DNA of 64,000 bases, from NCBI GenBank assembly GCA_033344815.1, contig JAWPMR010000001.1, positions 2,714,136 to 2,778,135 on the forward strand, written 5' to 3'. Every line of letters starts with the position of its first letter. Within the stretch, counting starts at the first letter, position 1. Made by a program: the position numbers and the translations under genes. This document shows positions 56,138 to 64,000 of the stretch, piece by piece. Origin of the DNA: Paracoccaceae bacterium. GTDB lineage: Bacteria; Pseudomonadota; Alphaproteobacteria; Rhodobacterales; Rhodobacteraceae. The notes under the pieces are model-generated. The model worked only from the letters and a program-made list of their open reading frames with translations. It did no database searches and was not told where the DNA came from.

Positions 56138-57100
56138 CTATCCCAATCCCACACGCAGGCAATCATGAATCCGGATCAGGCCAAGCGGTTTCAGCGGGCT
56201 GTTTTGGTCGATCACGAACAGACTGGTAATTTTGCGCGCTTGCATCATGGCAACGGCTTTTTCCGCAAGAGCGCCTGGCTCTATGGTGACCGGATCTCGG
56301 GTCATGACGTCTTTTGCCAAAAGTGACAAAAGCCCATCCATGTGCCGCCGAAGATCGCCATCTGTGATAATCCCGACAAGACTTCCCGCTTCATCAGTAA
56401 CGCCGACAACGCCGAAACTCTTTTGGCTGATCTCGATCAGAGCATCCGACATTGGCGTGTTGAGGGCGACCAATGGCATATCTGTGCCGCTGTGCATCAG
56501 ATCGGATACGCGGCTGAGCTGCGCGCCCAGTTTGCCGCCCGGATGAAAATTGCGAAAGTTTTCAGGGGTAAAGTCTCGGTGTTCCATAAGGGCGATCGCC
56601 AAAGCATCGCCCACAGCAAGTGTCATGGTAGTGGATGTGGAGGGCACAACGCCCGTGCCGCAAGCCTCGCCAAGTCGGGGCAACAGCAATACCACGTCGC
56701 ATTCACGGCCCAGACTGGAGGTTTCAACACTTGTGATTCCGAGCAGCGGGATATTGAATCGACGCGAATAGACAATAAGGTTAGCCAGTTCGGGGGCTTC
56801 GCCAGAATTGGAAATGGCAAGCACCACGTCGTCATTCGTGATCATTCCCAAATCGCCATGACTCGCCTCTGCCGGGTGCACAAATTGCGCAGGCGTTCCC
56901 GTACTCGCCAAGGTGGCGGCAATTTTGCGCGCGATGTGCCCGGACTTGCCAATGCCCGTAACGATCACACGTCCTTTGCTATCAAGTAACAAATCCACTG
57001 CTTCGCGAAACCGGGAGTCTAGCCTATTTGCCAAGACCTCCAGTGCTTCCGCTTCCGCGCGGATCACCCGCCGGGCAGTCTCAAGAAAGGGCATGCTCAT
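56138..57100 (-). CDS. kdsD: Arabinose-5-phosphate isomerase (KdsD)
   Basis: Converts ribulose-5-phosphate to arabinose-5-phosphate, the first step of Kdo synthesis. 320 aa. SIS sugar-binding domain with TGIGKSGHIARKIAATLASTGTPA and HPAEASHGDLGM, then two CBS domains (KSFGVVGVTDEAGSLVG and AVAMMQARKITSLFV). The start ATG overlaps the stop of rnd by four bases. kdsC, the Kdo-8-phosphate phosphatase often found here, is absent from this locus. Confidence 0.94.
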   Translation of the reverse strand: MSMPFLETARRVIRAEAEALEVLANRLDSRFREAVDLLLDSKGRVIVTGIGKSGHIARKIAATLASTGTPAQFVHPAEASHGDLGMITNDDVVLAISNSGEAPELANLIVYSRRFNIPLLGITSVETSSLGRECDVVLLLPRLGEACGTGVVPSTSTTMTLAVGDALAIALMEHRDFTPENFRNFHPGGKLGAQLSRVSDLMHSGTDMPLVALNTPMSDALIEISQKSFGVVGVTDEAGSLVGIITDGDLRRHMDGLLSLLAKDVMTRDPVTIEPGALAEKAVAMMQARKITSLFVIDQNSPLKPLGLIRIHDCLRVGLG

Positions 57101-57711
57101 GAATGTGCAAAAATGTCCGTATCCGGCCAGCCTGTGAGATCAAGGCGAGCGCGCATGGGCAGAAAATCAAAACAAGCCTGCGCGATTTCCGTCCGGCCTT
57201 CACGTTCCAGCATTGTGTTCAACGCATCGCGCAACTGGTGCAGATACAAAACATCCGACGCCGCATATTCAATCTGCGCCTCGGTCAACGTATCAGCGCC
57301 CCAGTCACTGGACTGTTGTTGTTTCGAAATGTCGATGCCCAAGAGTTCTTGCAACAACTTGGCCAATCCATGACGGTCGGTATAAGTGCGCACAAGGCGA
57401 CTGGCGATTTTGGTGCAATAAACCGGTGCTGTCGTCGCGCCAAACATGTTCAGCATCGCGGCGATATCAAAACGCCCAAAATGAAAAAGTTTCACGACAT
57501 TGGGGTCTTCCAAAAGGGCGCAGAGGTTTGGCGCGCTCGTCTGACCTTTTGCAATCTGCACGAGATGGGCGTTCCCATCCCCCCCTGAAAGCTGAACCAC
57601 GCACAGGCGATCCCTGTGTGGGTTAAGGCCCATGGTTTCGCAGTCAATCGCCACAACTGGCCCGAGATCAAGGCCGTCCGGCAGGTCATTTTTGTAAACT
57701 GTATGTGTCAT
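57097..57711 (-). CDS. rnd: Ribonuclease D-like 3'-5' exonuclease
   Basis: 204 aa, which covers only the DEDD exonuclease domain; E. coli RNase D is about 375 aa with extra HRDC domains. Visible catalytic motifs are AIDCETMGL (motif I), FHFGRFDIAAM (motif II) and YAASDVLYL (motif III). Short RNase D proteins are usual in alphaproteobacteria. It precedes kdsD, with which it overlaps by four bases, and is 43 bp after the end of paaX. Confidence 0.88.
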   Translation of the reverse strand: MTHTVYKNDLPDGLDLGPVVAIDCETMGLNPHRDRLCVVQLSGGDGNAHLVQIAKGQTSAPNLCALLEDPNVVKLFHFGRFDIAAMLNMFGATTAPVYCTKIASRLVRTYTDRHGLAKLLQELLGIDISKQQQSSDWGADTLTEAQIEYAASDVLYLHQLRDALNTMLEREGRTEIAQACFDFLPMRARLDLTGWPDTDIFAHS

Positions 57712-57754
57712 TCGGTTCCTATATCCTGCCTTTCAGACATGTGGAAGCGTGCGC

Positions 57755-58534
57755 TTATTCCGAAAGGTCCTCAAGAGCAGGTTGTGGATAGTGCAACAGG
57801 ATTTTGTGGACCAATGCACGGCAGTCGTGTCCTTTCCAGTCGCTGGTGTAAAGCGTTCGCGGCAAGGCAGGATGTTTCAGTACCAGTCGCCGCCAATCGT
57901 GCACAATCAGACAGCGCAATACCGCCACCTCAAGGGATGATAAAGCCACGTTTGCCTGAACAAGAGTCTCGTCGATCTGTTGCAGTATGATGTGGAGGTT
58001 TCGGTAGTCCTCTGTAAGGCCAGCAGGCATCAGCAGTGCTTTGAGCCAGTTGGGTGCATTGTCGGCCTGCGTCACGAGCGCGTCTTCCGCTATCGACCCT
58101 TGCCCGGTTCCAATAAAAACGCATGGTGCGACCAGCGCATATCCAAGCGCAATCATTCGGTCTCGCTGGCCGTTATCTGTTCCGGCAGTTACAGCCACAT
58201 GCCAATCTACTGGCATATCCGCGGGCGCGCCGTAAATGAGCCGCGTCGCCTCAAGCGTTTCGCCAAGACCATATCGGGTCAGGCTGTGACAGCTCATGCG
58301 CCCGGATTTCTGAGAGATGATCCAACCATCGTTGCGCAACCGGTGCAAAGCCACACGGACAGCTTCCGGTTTCACGTTCATTCTGGCCATAAGGGCGGAC
58401 AAAACCGGACCCTCTATAGAAGAACCTTCCGACTGTACCAGCTCGCCAAATACACTGATGATCAATGACCAGACGCGATGTCGGCCGGGCCTCGTCAGCG
58501 CTGTTGTAATATGGTCAAATGCTTCAGACGGCAT
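57755..58534 (-). CDS. paaX: PaaX family transcriptional repressor
   Basis: Controls phenylacetate degradation genes, with phenylacetyl-CoA as the inducer in known members. 259 aa. The N-terminal winged-helix region reads SALMARMNVKPEAVRVALHRLRNDGWI, and the C-terminal PaaX domain follows. It is the last gene of the paa operon and overlaps the end of paaZ by 11 bp, so it would be induced together with the genes it represses. The inducer and sites are inference from the family. Confidence 0.88.
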   Translation of the reverse strand: MPSEAFDHITTALTRPGRHRVWSLIISVFGELVQSEGSSIEGPVLSALMARMNVKPEAVRVALHRLRNDGWIISQKSGRMSCHSLTRYGLGETLEATRLIYGAPADMPVDWHVAVTAGTDNGQRDRMIALGYALVAPCVFIGTGQGSIAEDALVTQADNAPNWLKALLMPAGLTEDYRNLHIILQQIDETLVQANVALSSLEVAVLRCLIVHDWRRLVLKHPALPRTLYTSDWKGHDCRALVHKILLHYPQPALEDLSE

Positions 58535-60563
58535 TCATCGTCAGCAATTCATATTCCGCCACGCTCGCGCCTTCCTGGTTTGTCAGCGTTACATGCCAGC
58601 GGACCTCTCCGTATTCCTGATTGCGCGGCGTCTTTGCTTTTACTGTCAGGCGCACATCAATGCTGTCGCCGGGTTGAACAGGGGTCATGAACCGCAGGCT
58701 GTCCAGACCGGTATTGGCCAGAACCGGACCAGGCTCAGGGTGCACGAACATTCCCGCTGCAAAACTCAAAAGCAAATAGCCATGCGCGACCCGGCCCGGA
58801 AAGAAAGGGTTTGCTGCTGCGGCATCTTCATCCATATGAGCGTAAAATGTGTCGCCCGTGAAATGCGCAAATGTCTCGATGTCCTGCGTCGTGATCTGCC
58901 GTGGACCGGCATAGAGCGTGTCGCCGAGCTGCAATTCCTCAAACCTGCGGGTGAAAGGGTGGGCCGCCTCTGATGACTCCTGCGAACCCGGCACCCATTG
59001 CTGCCCGATCACGCTCAGAATATCCGGACTGCCCTGAACTGCGGTGCGTTGCATATAGTGCAGCACCCCTCGGATGCCGCCCAATTCCTCGCCCCCGCCG
59101 GCGCGCCCCGGTCCGCCATGAACCATATGAGGCAGTGGCGCGCCGTGGCCTGTGGCCTCGCTCATGGAGGTATGGTTGTTGAAATAGAGCCGCCCGTGAA
59201 ATGCAGCCGAGCCCATGGTGAAGTGTCGTGCCACATCGCCGTCATTTGTGATCACTGAAGCAACCAAGGACCCCATGCCGCGATTGAGCAATGTCATCGC
59301 ATGGTCCAGATCGCGGTACCCCATAAGTGTTGAAACCGGACCGAAGGCCTCTGTGTCATGGACGCGTTGCGCCGTATCCGGGTCTGAGCAGTGGAAAAGC
59401 ATGGGAGGCAGGAACGCGCCCTCAGCTGGTGCGTCTCTTGCTTTAAAATTATCCGGATCGCCAGAGACTCGCTCCGACTCTTTGGCTATGAGTGCAGCCT
59501 TGGCCAAAACGTCATCTTTTTGCTGATTGGACACCAGGGCACCCATTTGCGTCGTTTCCGATCTGGGATCGCCTACTCGGGTTTTGGTCAATCGTTCCCG
59601 GAGGCGGACAAGGACCGCGTCGAGCTGCGCTTGCGGCACCATCATACGGCGAACGGCGGTACATTTTTGCCCGGCCTTCACCGTCATTTCGCGGTGCACT
59701 TCGCTGATGAACAACTCAAATTCAGGTGTGTCCGGTGTTGCATCGGGTCCAAGCACTGAAGCGTTGAGGCTGTCCTGTTCGGCCGTGAAACGTGTTGAAC
59801 GTTCCAGTAACAGCGCATTCGCGCGCAACTTTAGCGCGGTGTCAGCGGACCCGGTGAAACTGACGATATCCTGACAATCAAGGTGGTCCAGCATATCACC
59901 CAAACCGCCTGTGACCAGTTGCAATGCACCCGCGGGCAGGAGCCCGCTGTCCAGCATAATCCGAACGCAAGCCTCAGTTACATAGCAGGTGGTGGTGGCG
60001 GGTTTGACAATCGCCGGAACGCCCGCCAGCAAAGCAGGCGCCAGTTTTTCGAGCATGCCCCAGACCGGAAAGTTGAACGCGTTGATATGCACCGCGGCCC
60101 CTTGCAGAGGCACCGCGATATGACGGCCCATAAATTTACCTTGCCGGCCCAGTTGCTCAACGGGCCCATCGAGATAGACGTGACAGTCCGGCATTTCCCG
60201 CCGCCCCTTTGAAGCGTAAACGAGCATGGTTCCGATACCGCCATCGATGTCGATCAGGTGGTCAGCTTGAGTGGCGCCTGTATCAAAACTCAGATCATAC
60301 AGAGCTTGGCGGTGATCTTTCAGGTGTAGCGCCAAAGCCTTCAGTAAACGCGCGCGGTCATGAAAAGTGAGGCTGCGCAGCGCGGGACCTCCGACTTCGC
60401 GGGCATATCCCAGCATCGCCTGCACATCGAGTGCGTCGTTGCCGGCTGTGGCGATGAGATTGCCCGTTACGGCACTGGCGATCATTCGGGCGCCTTCGCC
60501 GGGACCAATCCAATGCCCGGCAGCGAAACTGTGCACATCGCGAAGGCTTGTGTCCTTTGGCAT
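58524..60563 (-). CDS. paaZ: Oxepin-CoA hydrolase / 3-oxo-5,6-dehydrosuberyl-CoA semialdehyde dehydrogenase
   Basis: Opens the ring after epoxidation of phenylacetyl-CoA and oxidises the resulting aldehyde. 679 aa in two parts: aldehyde dehydrogenase (residues 1 to about 520) with E262 and the catalytic C301 in GQKCTAVRR, and a MaoC-like hydratase with FAHFTGDTFYAHMDEDAAA and RVAHGYLLLS in the last 150 residues. Length and motif order match the E. coli fusion protein. It is 9 bp downstream of paaE. Confidence 0.94.
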   Translation of the reverse strand: MPKDTSLRDVHSFAAGHWIGPGEGARMIASAVTGNLIATAGNDALDVQAMLGYAREVGGPALRSLTFHDRARLLKALALHLKDHRQALYDLSFDTGATQADHLIDIDGGIGTMLVYASKGRREMPDCHVYLDGPVEQLGRQGKFMGRHIAVPLQGAAVHINAFNFPVWGMLEKLAPALLAGVPAIVKPATTTCYVTEACVRIMLDSGLLPAGALQLVTGGLGDMLDHLDCQDIVSFTGSADTALKLRANALLLERSTRFTAEQDSLNASVLGPDATPDTPEFELFISEVHREMTVKAGQKCTAVRRMMVPQAQLDAVLVRLRERLTKTRVGDPRSETTQMGALVSNQQKDDVLAKAALIAKESERVSGDPDNFKARDAPAEGAFLPPMLFHCSDPDTAQRVHDTEAFGPVSTLMGYRDLDHAMTLLNRGMGSLVASVITNDGDVARHFTMGSAAFHGRLYFNNHTSMSEATGHGAPLPHMVHGGPGRAGGGEELGGIRGVLHYMQRTAVQGSPDILSVIGQQWVPGSQESSEAAHPFTRRFEELQLGDTLYAGPRQITTQDIETFAHFTGDTFYAHMDEDAAAANPFFPGRVAHGYLLLSFAAGMFVHPEPGPVLANTGLDSLRFMTPVQPGDSIDVRLTVKAKTPRNQEYGEVRWHVTLTNQEGASVAEYELLTMNAV

Positions 60564-60572
60564 GATCCGTCC

Positions 60573-61637
60573 TTAATGCGTGTCGTATTCGACAGTAATT
60601 GTATCACTGAGTGGATAGCATTGGCAGGTCAGCACCATCCCCTGTTCGACCTCATAGTCCTCAAGGGCGTGGTTGGTGATCATTTCATATTCGCCCTCGA
60701 GAACGCGCGCTTTGCAGGTGGAACAAACACCTGCCTTGCAGGCAAAAGGTGCATCCAGTGCATTGTCCAGCGCAGCCTCCAGAACCGATTGATCTTTGGA
60801 CATGTTAAATGCCCGCGTGACACCTTCGACCGTAACCCGTGCTTCGGTGCCCTTTTGATTGCTGGCCTTAGCGCTGATGGCCTGTCGTGCCAGACGTCCC
60901 TGCTGACTCTCCGTAAAGAGTTCGAATTTGATCTGATGTGGCTGTAACCCGTGGGTCTTGAGGCTCTGCGCGATCGCCAGCATCATTGGTTCCGGTCCAC
61001 AGATGAAGGCCGTATCAACCGTTTCCACGTTGATCCAATTGTTAAAAAGCTTCTCGCATTTTGCCTCGTCAACACGCCCCGCGAACAGGTCTATATCTTG
61101 CCCCGACTCCAGAATGTGGATGATCGTCAACCGTCCCATGTAGGTGTTCTTCAGGCCTTCGAGCTCTTCGCGAAACATGATCGTGTTTACCGCACGATTA
61201 GCATAGACCAGCGTGAACGTGGCATGCGGTTCGCGGGTCAAAATGGTTTTGAGGATAGATAAGACTGGCGTGATACCTGATCCACCGGCGAACCCAAGAT
61301 AGGATTTCGACTTATGCGGCTCTAATTCGGTGAAAAAGCTGCCTGAAGGGGGCATGGCTTGCAGGGTGTCGCCGACATTTACACCACTATTTGCAAAAGT
61401 GGAAAATGCACCACCATCCACGCGCTTGATACCCACTTGCAGAACGCCATCGTCAAGACCGGCGCAGATCGAATAGTTGCGGCGCACTTCGATGCCGTCA
61501 AAATCCTGCCTGAAAGTCAGAAATTGGCCTTGCTTAAAGGCAAACACCTCAGGGTTTTCAGGTTTCAATGTCAAGACAACCGCGTCGCGGATTGTGTGGT
61601 GAATGTCGGTCACGGTCAGAGGGTGAAATTTGCTCAT
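60573..61637 (-). CDS. paaE: Phenylacetyl-CoA epoxidase reductase subunit PaaE
   Basis: Passes electrons from NADPH to the PaaAC oxygenase. 354 aa. The FAD and NAD-binding domains of the ferredoxin reductase type come first (RRNYSICAG, GFAGGSGITPVLSI), and a plant-type 2Fe-2S ferredoxin domain follows at the C-terminus (CKAGVCSTCKARVLEG, then CQCYP). It abuts paaD with no gap and is followed by paaZ. Confidence 0.94.
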   Translation of the reverse strand: MSKFHPLTVTDIHHTIRDAVVLTLKPENPEVFAFKQGQFLTFRQDFDGIEVRRNYSICAGLDDGVLQVGIKRVDGGAFSTFANSGVNVGDTLQAMPPSGSFFTELEPHKSKSYLGFAGGSGITPVLSILKTILTREPHATFTLVYANRAVNTIMFREELEGLKNTYMGRLTIIHILESGQDIDLFAGRVDEAKCEKLFNNWINVETVDTAFICGPEPMMLAIAQSLKTHGLQPHQIKFELFTESQQGRLARQAISAKASNQKGTEARVTVEGVTRAFNMSKDQSVLEAALDNALDAPFACKAGVCSTCKARVLEGEYEMITNHALEDYEVEQGMVLTCQCYPLSDTITVEYDTH

Positions 61638-62105
61638 TTAAATGCACTTGAAATAATCGAAAGGTTCCAGACATGCGGTGCAACGCCATTGTGCCTTGCA
61701 GGGAGTCGATCCGAACTGGCTGATCTTTTCGACATCGCGCGATTTGCACAATGGGCAATGCTGTGGCCCGCCGGCGTTTCTGGGCGGCGCGATACCGTAG
61801 TCTTCAAGGCGTTGCTTGCCGCGCTCAGACAACCAATCCGTGCTCCACGCCGGTGAAAGCTGCGTTTTGAGCTTGATGTTATTGATCCCTTTGTCCCGCA
61901 GTGCCGTTTCAATGTCGATGTTGATGATCCGTGTCGCAGGGCAGCCGGAATAGGTCGGTGTTACCGTGACCTCAAGAGTTTCATCATCCCACTGCACATC
62001 GCGGATCACGCCCAGATCCAGCAGGCTGATGACAGGGATTTCGGGATCAGGCACCGTATCGAGCCAATTCCAGATCGTTTGCAGATCAGGTTTTTCGATC
62101 ACCAT
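61638..62105 (-). CDS. paaD: Phenylacetate degradation protein PaaD
   Basis: Needed for activity of the epoxidase, thought to help assemble the iron or iron-sulfur centres. 155 aa. The N-terminal part is an MIP18/DUF59 domain (VPDPEIPVISLLDLGVIRDV, YSGCPATRI). The C-terminal cysteine-rich zinc-ribbon-like segment reads CPLCKSRDVEKIS and CKAQWRCTACLEPF. The start at 62105 (MVIEKPDLQ) is preferred; an ATG at 62135 lies inside paaC. It overlaps paaC. Confidence 0.9.
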   Translation of the reverse strand: MVIEKPDLQTIWNWLDTVPDPEIPVISLLDLGVIRDVQWDDETLEVTVTPTYSGCPATRIINIDIETALRDKGINNIKLKTQLSPAWSTDWLSERGKQRLEDYGIAPPRNAGGPQHCPLCKSRDVEKISQFGSTPCKAQWRCTACLEPFDYFKCI

Positions 62106-62854
62106 GTCGCGTCCGGATAGGCGTGCTGCAACCATTGCATCTGCGTCAATATATGCCCGAGATGCTCGGAATGGCGTTGTCCCGATTTACCACCCTTATG
62201 CGTAAACTCCCCATCCGGCTTTGACAGCGTCGCTTCAGTGAGAACTGCATTGAGAACCATATCAAAAGTGGGACGCACAGAAATGGGGTCGGGCGCGATA
62301 CCGACCGCAACCATTGCGTCATCCACGGGATCTTTGACGAAAAATTCACCTACGTAAGGATAGAGCCTATTCAGGGCTTTTTGCATATATTGGTGGCTTT
62401 CTTCTGTGCCGTCTCCCAGACCGATGACCGTGTCTGTGGTGCGTTCCAGATGATAAGTCACCTCTTTGAGTGACTTTTCTGCAATCGCTGCAACTTGATC
62501 ATGACTGCTGTTCATCAGCGCGCCCAAACAAGCCTTGTGCCAGGTATCAAACAGAAACTGGCGCATCATCGTTTGGCCAAAATCGCCGTTGGGTTGCTCC
62601 ACCAGCAGTACGTTTCGGAAATCCCAAACATCGCGGCGAAAGGCGAGCGCGTCGGCGTCCCGACCCTTGCCCTCGATTTCACCTGCAAGGTTGAGCCAAA
62701 GCGTCGTCTGCCCGATAAGATCAAGCGCGGTGTTGGCCAGCGCGATGTCCTCTTCCAGCACAGGCGCTATACCGCACCATTCTGACACGCGGTGGCCAAG
62801 CACCAGAGTATTGTCACCCATGCGGCAAAGAAATTCGAACAGCGGATCGGTCAC
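62099..62854 (-). CDS. paaC: Phenylacetyl-CoA epoxidase subunit PaaC
   Basis: Structural, non-catalytic ferritin-like subunit that pairs with PaaA. 251 aa. The helical fold carries the motifs LGHRVSEWCG and ALANTALDLIGQ near the N-terminus and YHLERTTDTVIGLGDGTEES. It overlaps paaB by four bases and paaD by seven, so expression is tightly coupled. Confidence 0.93.
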   Translation of the reverse strand: MTDPLFEFLCRMGDNTLVLGHRVSEWCGIAPVLEEDIALANTALDLIGQTTLWLNLAGEIEGKGRDADALAFRRDVWDFRNVLLVEQPNGDFGQTMMRQFLFDTWHKACLGALMNSSHDQVAAIAEKSLKEVTYHLERTTDTVIGLGDGTEESHQYMQKALNRLYPYVGEFFVKDPVDDAMVAVGIAPDPISVRPTFDMVLNAVLTEATLSKPDGEFTHKGGKSGQRHSEHLGHILTQMQWLQHAYPDATW

Positions 62855-63165
62855 ATCGCCCCCACATCGTCAGGGATTTTGAAAAACGTCGGATGGCGGT
62901 AGACTTTGTCATTCGAAGGCTCATACAGAGGGCCTTTTTCTTCGGGTGAAGATGCCGCGATGGCGCTGGCCTCGACCACCCAGATGCTGACACCTTCGTT
63001 GCGACGGGTGTAAACATCACGGGCGTTTTTGATCGCGCCTTCCGCGTCTGCAGCGTGCAGGGATCCAACATGTCTGTGGCTCAATCCGTGTTGCCCGCGG
63101 ATGAAAACCTCCCACAATGGCCATTCGTTTGTCTGCGTTGTTTCTTGGGGTTCTGAGGTCGCCAT
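62851..63165 (-). CDS. paaB: Phenylacetyl-CoA epoxidase subunit PaaB
   Basis: Small subunit of the epoxidase complex of unclear role. 104 aa. The typical core PLWEVFIRGQHGLSHRHVGSLHA is followed by the A-x-NARDVYTRRNEG segment, both characteristic. It lies between paaA (3-bp gap) and paaC (four-base overlap). Confidence 0.93.
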   Translation of the reverse strand: MATSEPQETTQTNEWPLWEVFIRGQHGLSHRHVGSLHAADAEGAIKNARDVYTRRNEGVSIWVVEASAIAASSPEEKGPLYEPSNDKVYRHPTFFKIPDDVGAM

Positions 63166-63168
63166 TTC

Positions 63169-64000
63169 TTACTCCGCCGCCACTTTGCGAGCACGTTTCT
63201 TATCCGCATGCGCCAGCAGCCCTTGGCGCACCCACGCACCATCATCCCAGGCTTTGTTGCGCGCTTCCATCCGATCTGCTGAACAAGGCCCGTTTCCTTG
63301 CAGCACATCGAAGAACTCGTCCCAATCTGGCTCGGAAAAATCGTAATGGCCACGCTCCTCATTCCATTTCAGATGTTCATCCGGGACGGTCAGGCCGAGG
63401 TATGACGCTTGCGGGGCCGTCTGATCGACAAACTTCTGGCGCAACTCATCGTTCGAGTTCATCTTGATTTTCCAGGCCATGTTTTGCGCGGAGTGCACCG
63501 AATTTTCGTCTGAGGGCCCGAACATCATCAAAGACGGGTACCAGAAACGGTTCAGCGCATCCTGCGCCATCTTGCGCTGCGCGTCGGTCCCGTTCGCCAT
63601 TTTCATCATGATGTCGAAACCCTGACGCTGGTGAAAAGATTCTTCCTTGCAGATGCGGACCATCGCACGAGCATAAGGACCGTAGGATGTGCGTTGCAGC
63701 GGCACCTGGTTCATGATTGCGGCACCATCAACCAGCCAGCCGACCGCCCCCATGTCCGCCCATGTTAAGGTCGGATAATTGAAAATCGAGGAATACTTCA
63801 TCTTGCCTGACAGCAAGTCCCGGGTCAGTTGGTCCCGGCTGACCCCCAGCGTTTCGGCTGCACAGTAAAGATAAAGCCCATGTCCCGCCTCATCCTGAAC
63901 CTTGGCCAAAAGGATTGCCTTGCGCTCCAGGGTCGGGGCGCGGGTGATCCAGTTGCCTTCCGGCAGTTGGCCGACGATCTCGGAATGGGCGTGTTGCGCG
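63169..64000 (-). CDS. paaA: Phenylacetyl-CoA epoxidase catalytic subunit PaaA (5' end cut by window edge)
   Basis: Ferritin-like diiron oxygenase that forms the 1,2-epoxide of phenylacetyl-CoA. The frame is open to the right edge with about 276 codons, so the first 40-50 residues of a typical PaaA (about 320-330 aa) lie outside. Iron-ligand motifs are visible: KVQDEAGHG and [10 protein letters not shown]. It is the first gene seen of the paa operon; the promoter is beyond the window. Confidence 0.94.
   Translation of the reverse strand, partial: AQHAHSEIVGQLPEGNWITRAPTLERKAILLAKVQDEAGHGLYLYCAAETLGVSRDQLTRDLLSGKMKYSSIFNYPTLTWADMGAVGWLVDGAAIMNQVPLQRTSYGPYARAMVRICKEESFHQRQGFDIMMKMANGTDAQRKMAQDALNRFWYPSLMMFGPSDENSVHSAQNMAWKIKMNSNDELRQKFVDQTAPQASYLGLTVPDEHLKWNEERGHYDFSEPDWDEFFDVLQGNGPCSADRMEARNKAWDDGAWVRQGLLAHADKKRARKVAAE

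Noticed and set aside
60999-61262. Plus-strand frames inside the paa genes
   Set aside because: All are shadows of the paa coding strand with no independent start signals.
1-64000. CRISPR arrays, rRNA operons, transposases, integrases, restriction or defence systems
   Set aside because: I looked for repeat-spacer patterns, conserved rRNA segments and mobile or defence protein motifs on both strands and saw none that hold up.

Overview
The window reads as a contiguous piece of chromosome from an alphaproteobacterium of the order Rhodobacterales, most likely the marine Roseobacter group. Signs of this are the rimP-nusA-ylxR/L7Ae-infB block, the kdsD-lptCAB-hpf-ptsN locus, a single-domain voltage-gated sodium channel, a CtrA-type TTAA-N7-TTAA site, and the sequence style of the encoded proteins. 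I cannot fix the genus. Coding density is high. I see no rRNA, no convincing tRNA, no CRISPR array, no intact insertion sequence and no prophage.

Layout. 1-9.5 kb: mutS (3' end cut by the window edge) divergent from maeB, then msrA, a sulfotransferase-like gene, argG, ilvA and a short-chain dehydrogenase. 9.5-14.5 kb: an HPt protein divergent from a response-regulator/PP2C phosphatase, two Nudix genes, hslO and a CCA-adding enzyme. 14.5-22.6 kb: a pair of full-length ABC exporters, a TrmA/RumA-type RNA methyltransferase, the sodium channel, and a small cell-envelope group (two YkuD transpeptidase-type proteins, one CAP/SCP lipoprotein, one 58-aa secreted or membrane peptide). 22.7-29.6 kb: hemH, a BioC-like methyltransferase, comF, grxC, a nitrilase-family amidase, a MarR regulator, ubiG, a proline iminopeptidase and a short family-5 solute-binding protein.

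29.7-35.1 kb is the transcription/translation operon rimP-nusA-ylxR-infB, closed by a strong terminator. Next to it is a 44-aa gene, too short for normal ORF calling, behind a CtrA box. 35.4-42.6 kb: mutT, argJ, a parvulin-type isomerase, secA, and a fusion of a phosphate-binding-like domain with an OmpA domain. 44-48 kb: dnaJ-dnaK and alkB, flanked by the two largest stretches without recognisable genes (42560-43954 and 47915-48880). 48.9-52.6 kb: cysQ-kdsB and galU-galE supply activated sugars for LPS or polysaccharide. 52.9-57.7 kb: ptsN, hpf, lptB, lptA, lptC, kdsD and rnd, i.e. LPS export plus Kdo precursor synthesis. 57.8-64 kb: a complete-looking phenylacetate operon paaABCDE-paaZ-paaX, with paaA cut by the right edge.

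Most of the window is housekeeping. I did not find a clearly new multi-gene system. The least explained items are the CtrA-box small protein, two candidate leader ORFs (before the ABC pair and before the 58-aa peptide), the solute-binding/OmpA fusion, the envelope-gene group next to the sodium channel, and the two gene deserts.
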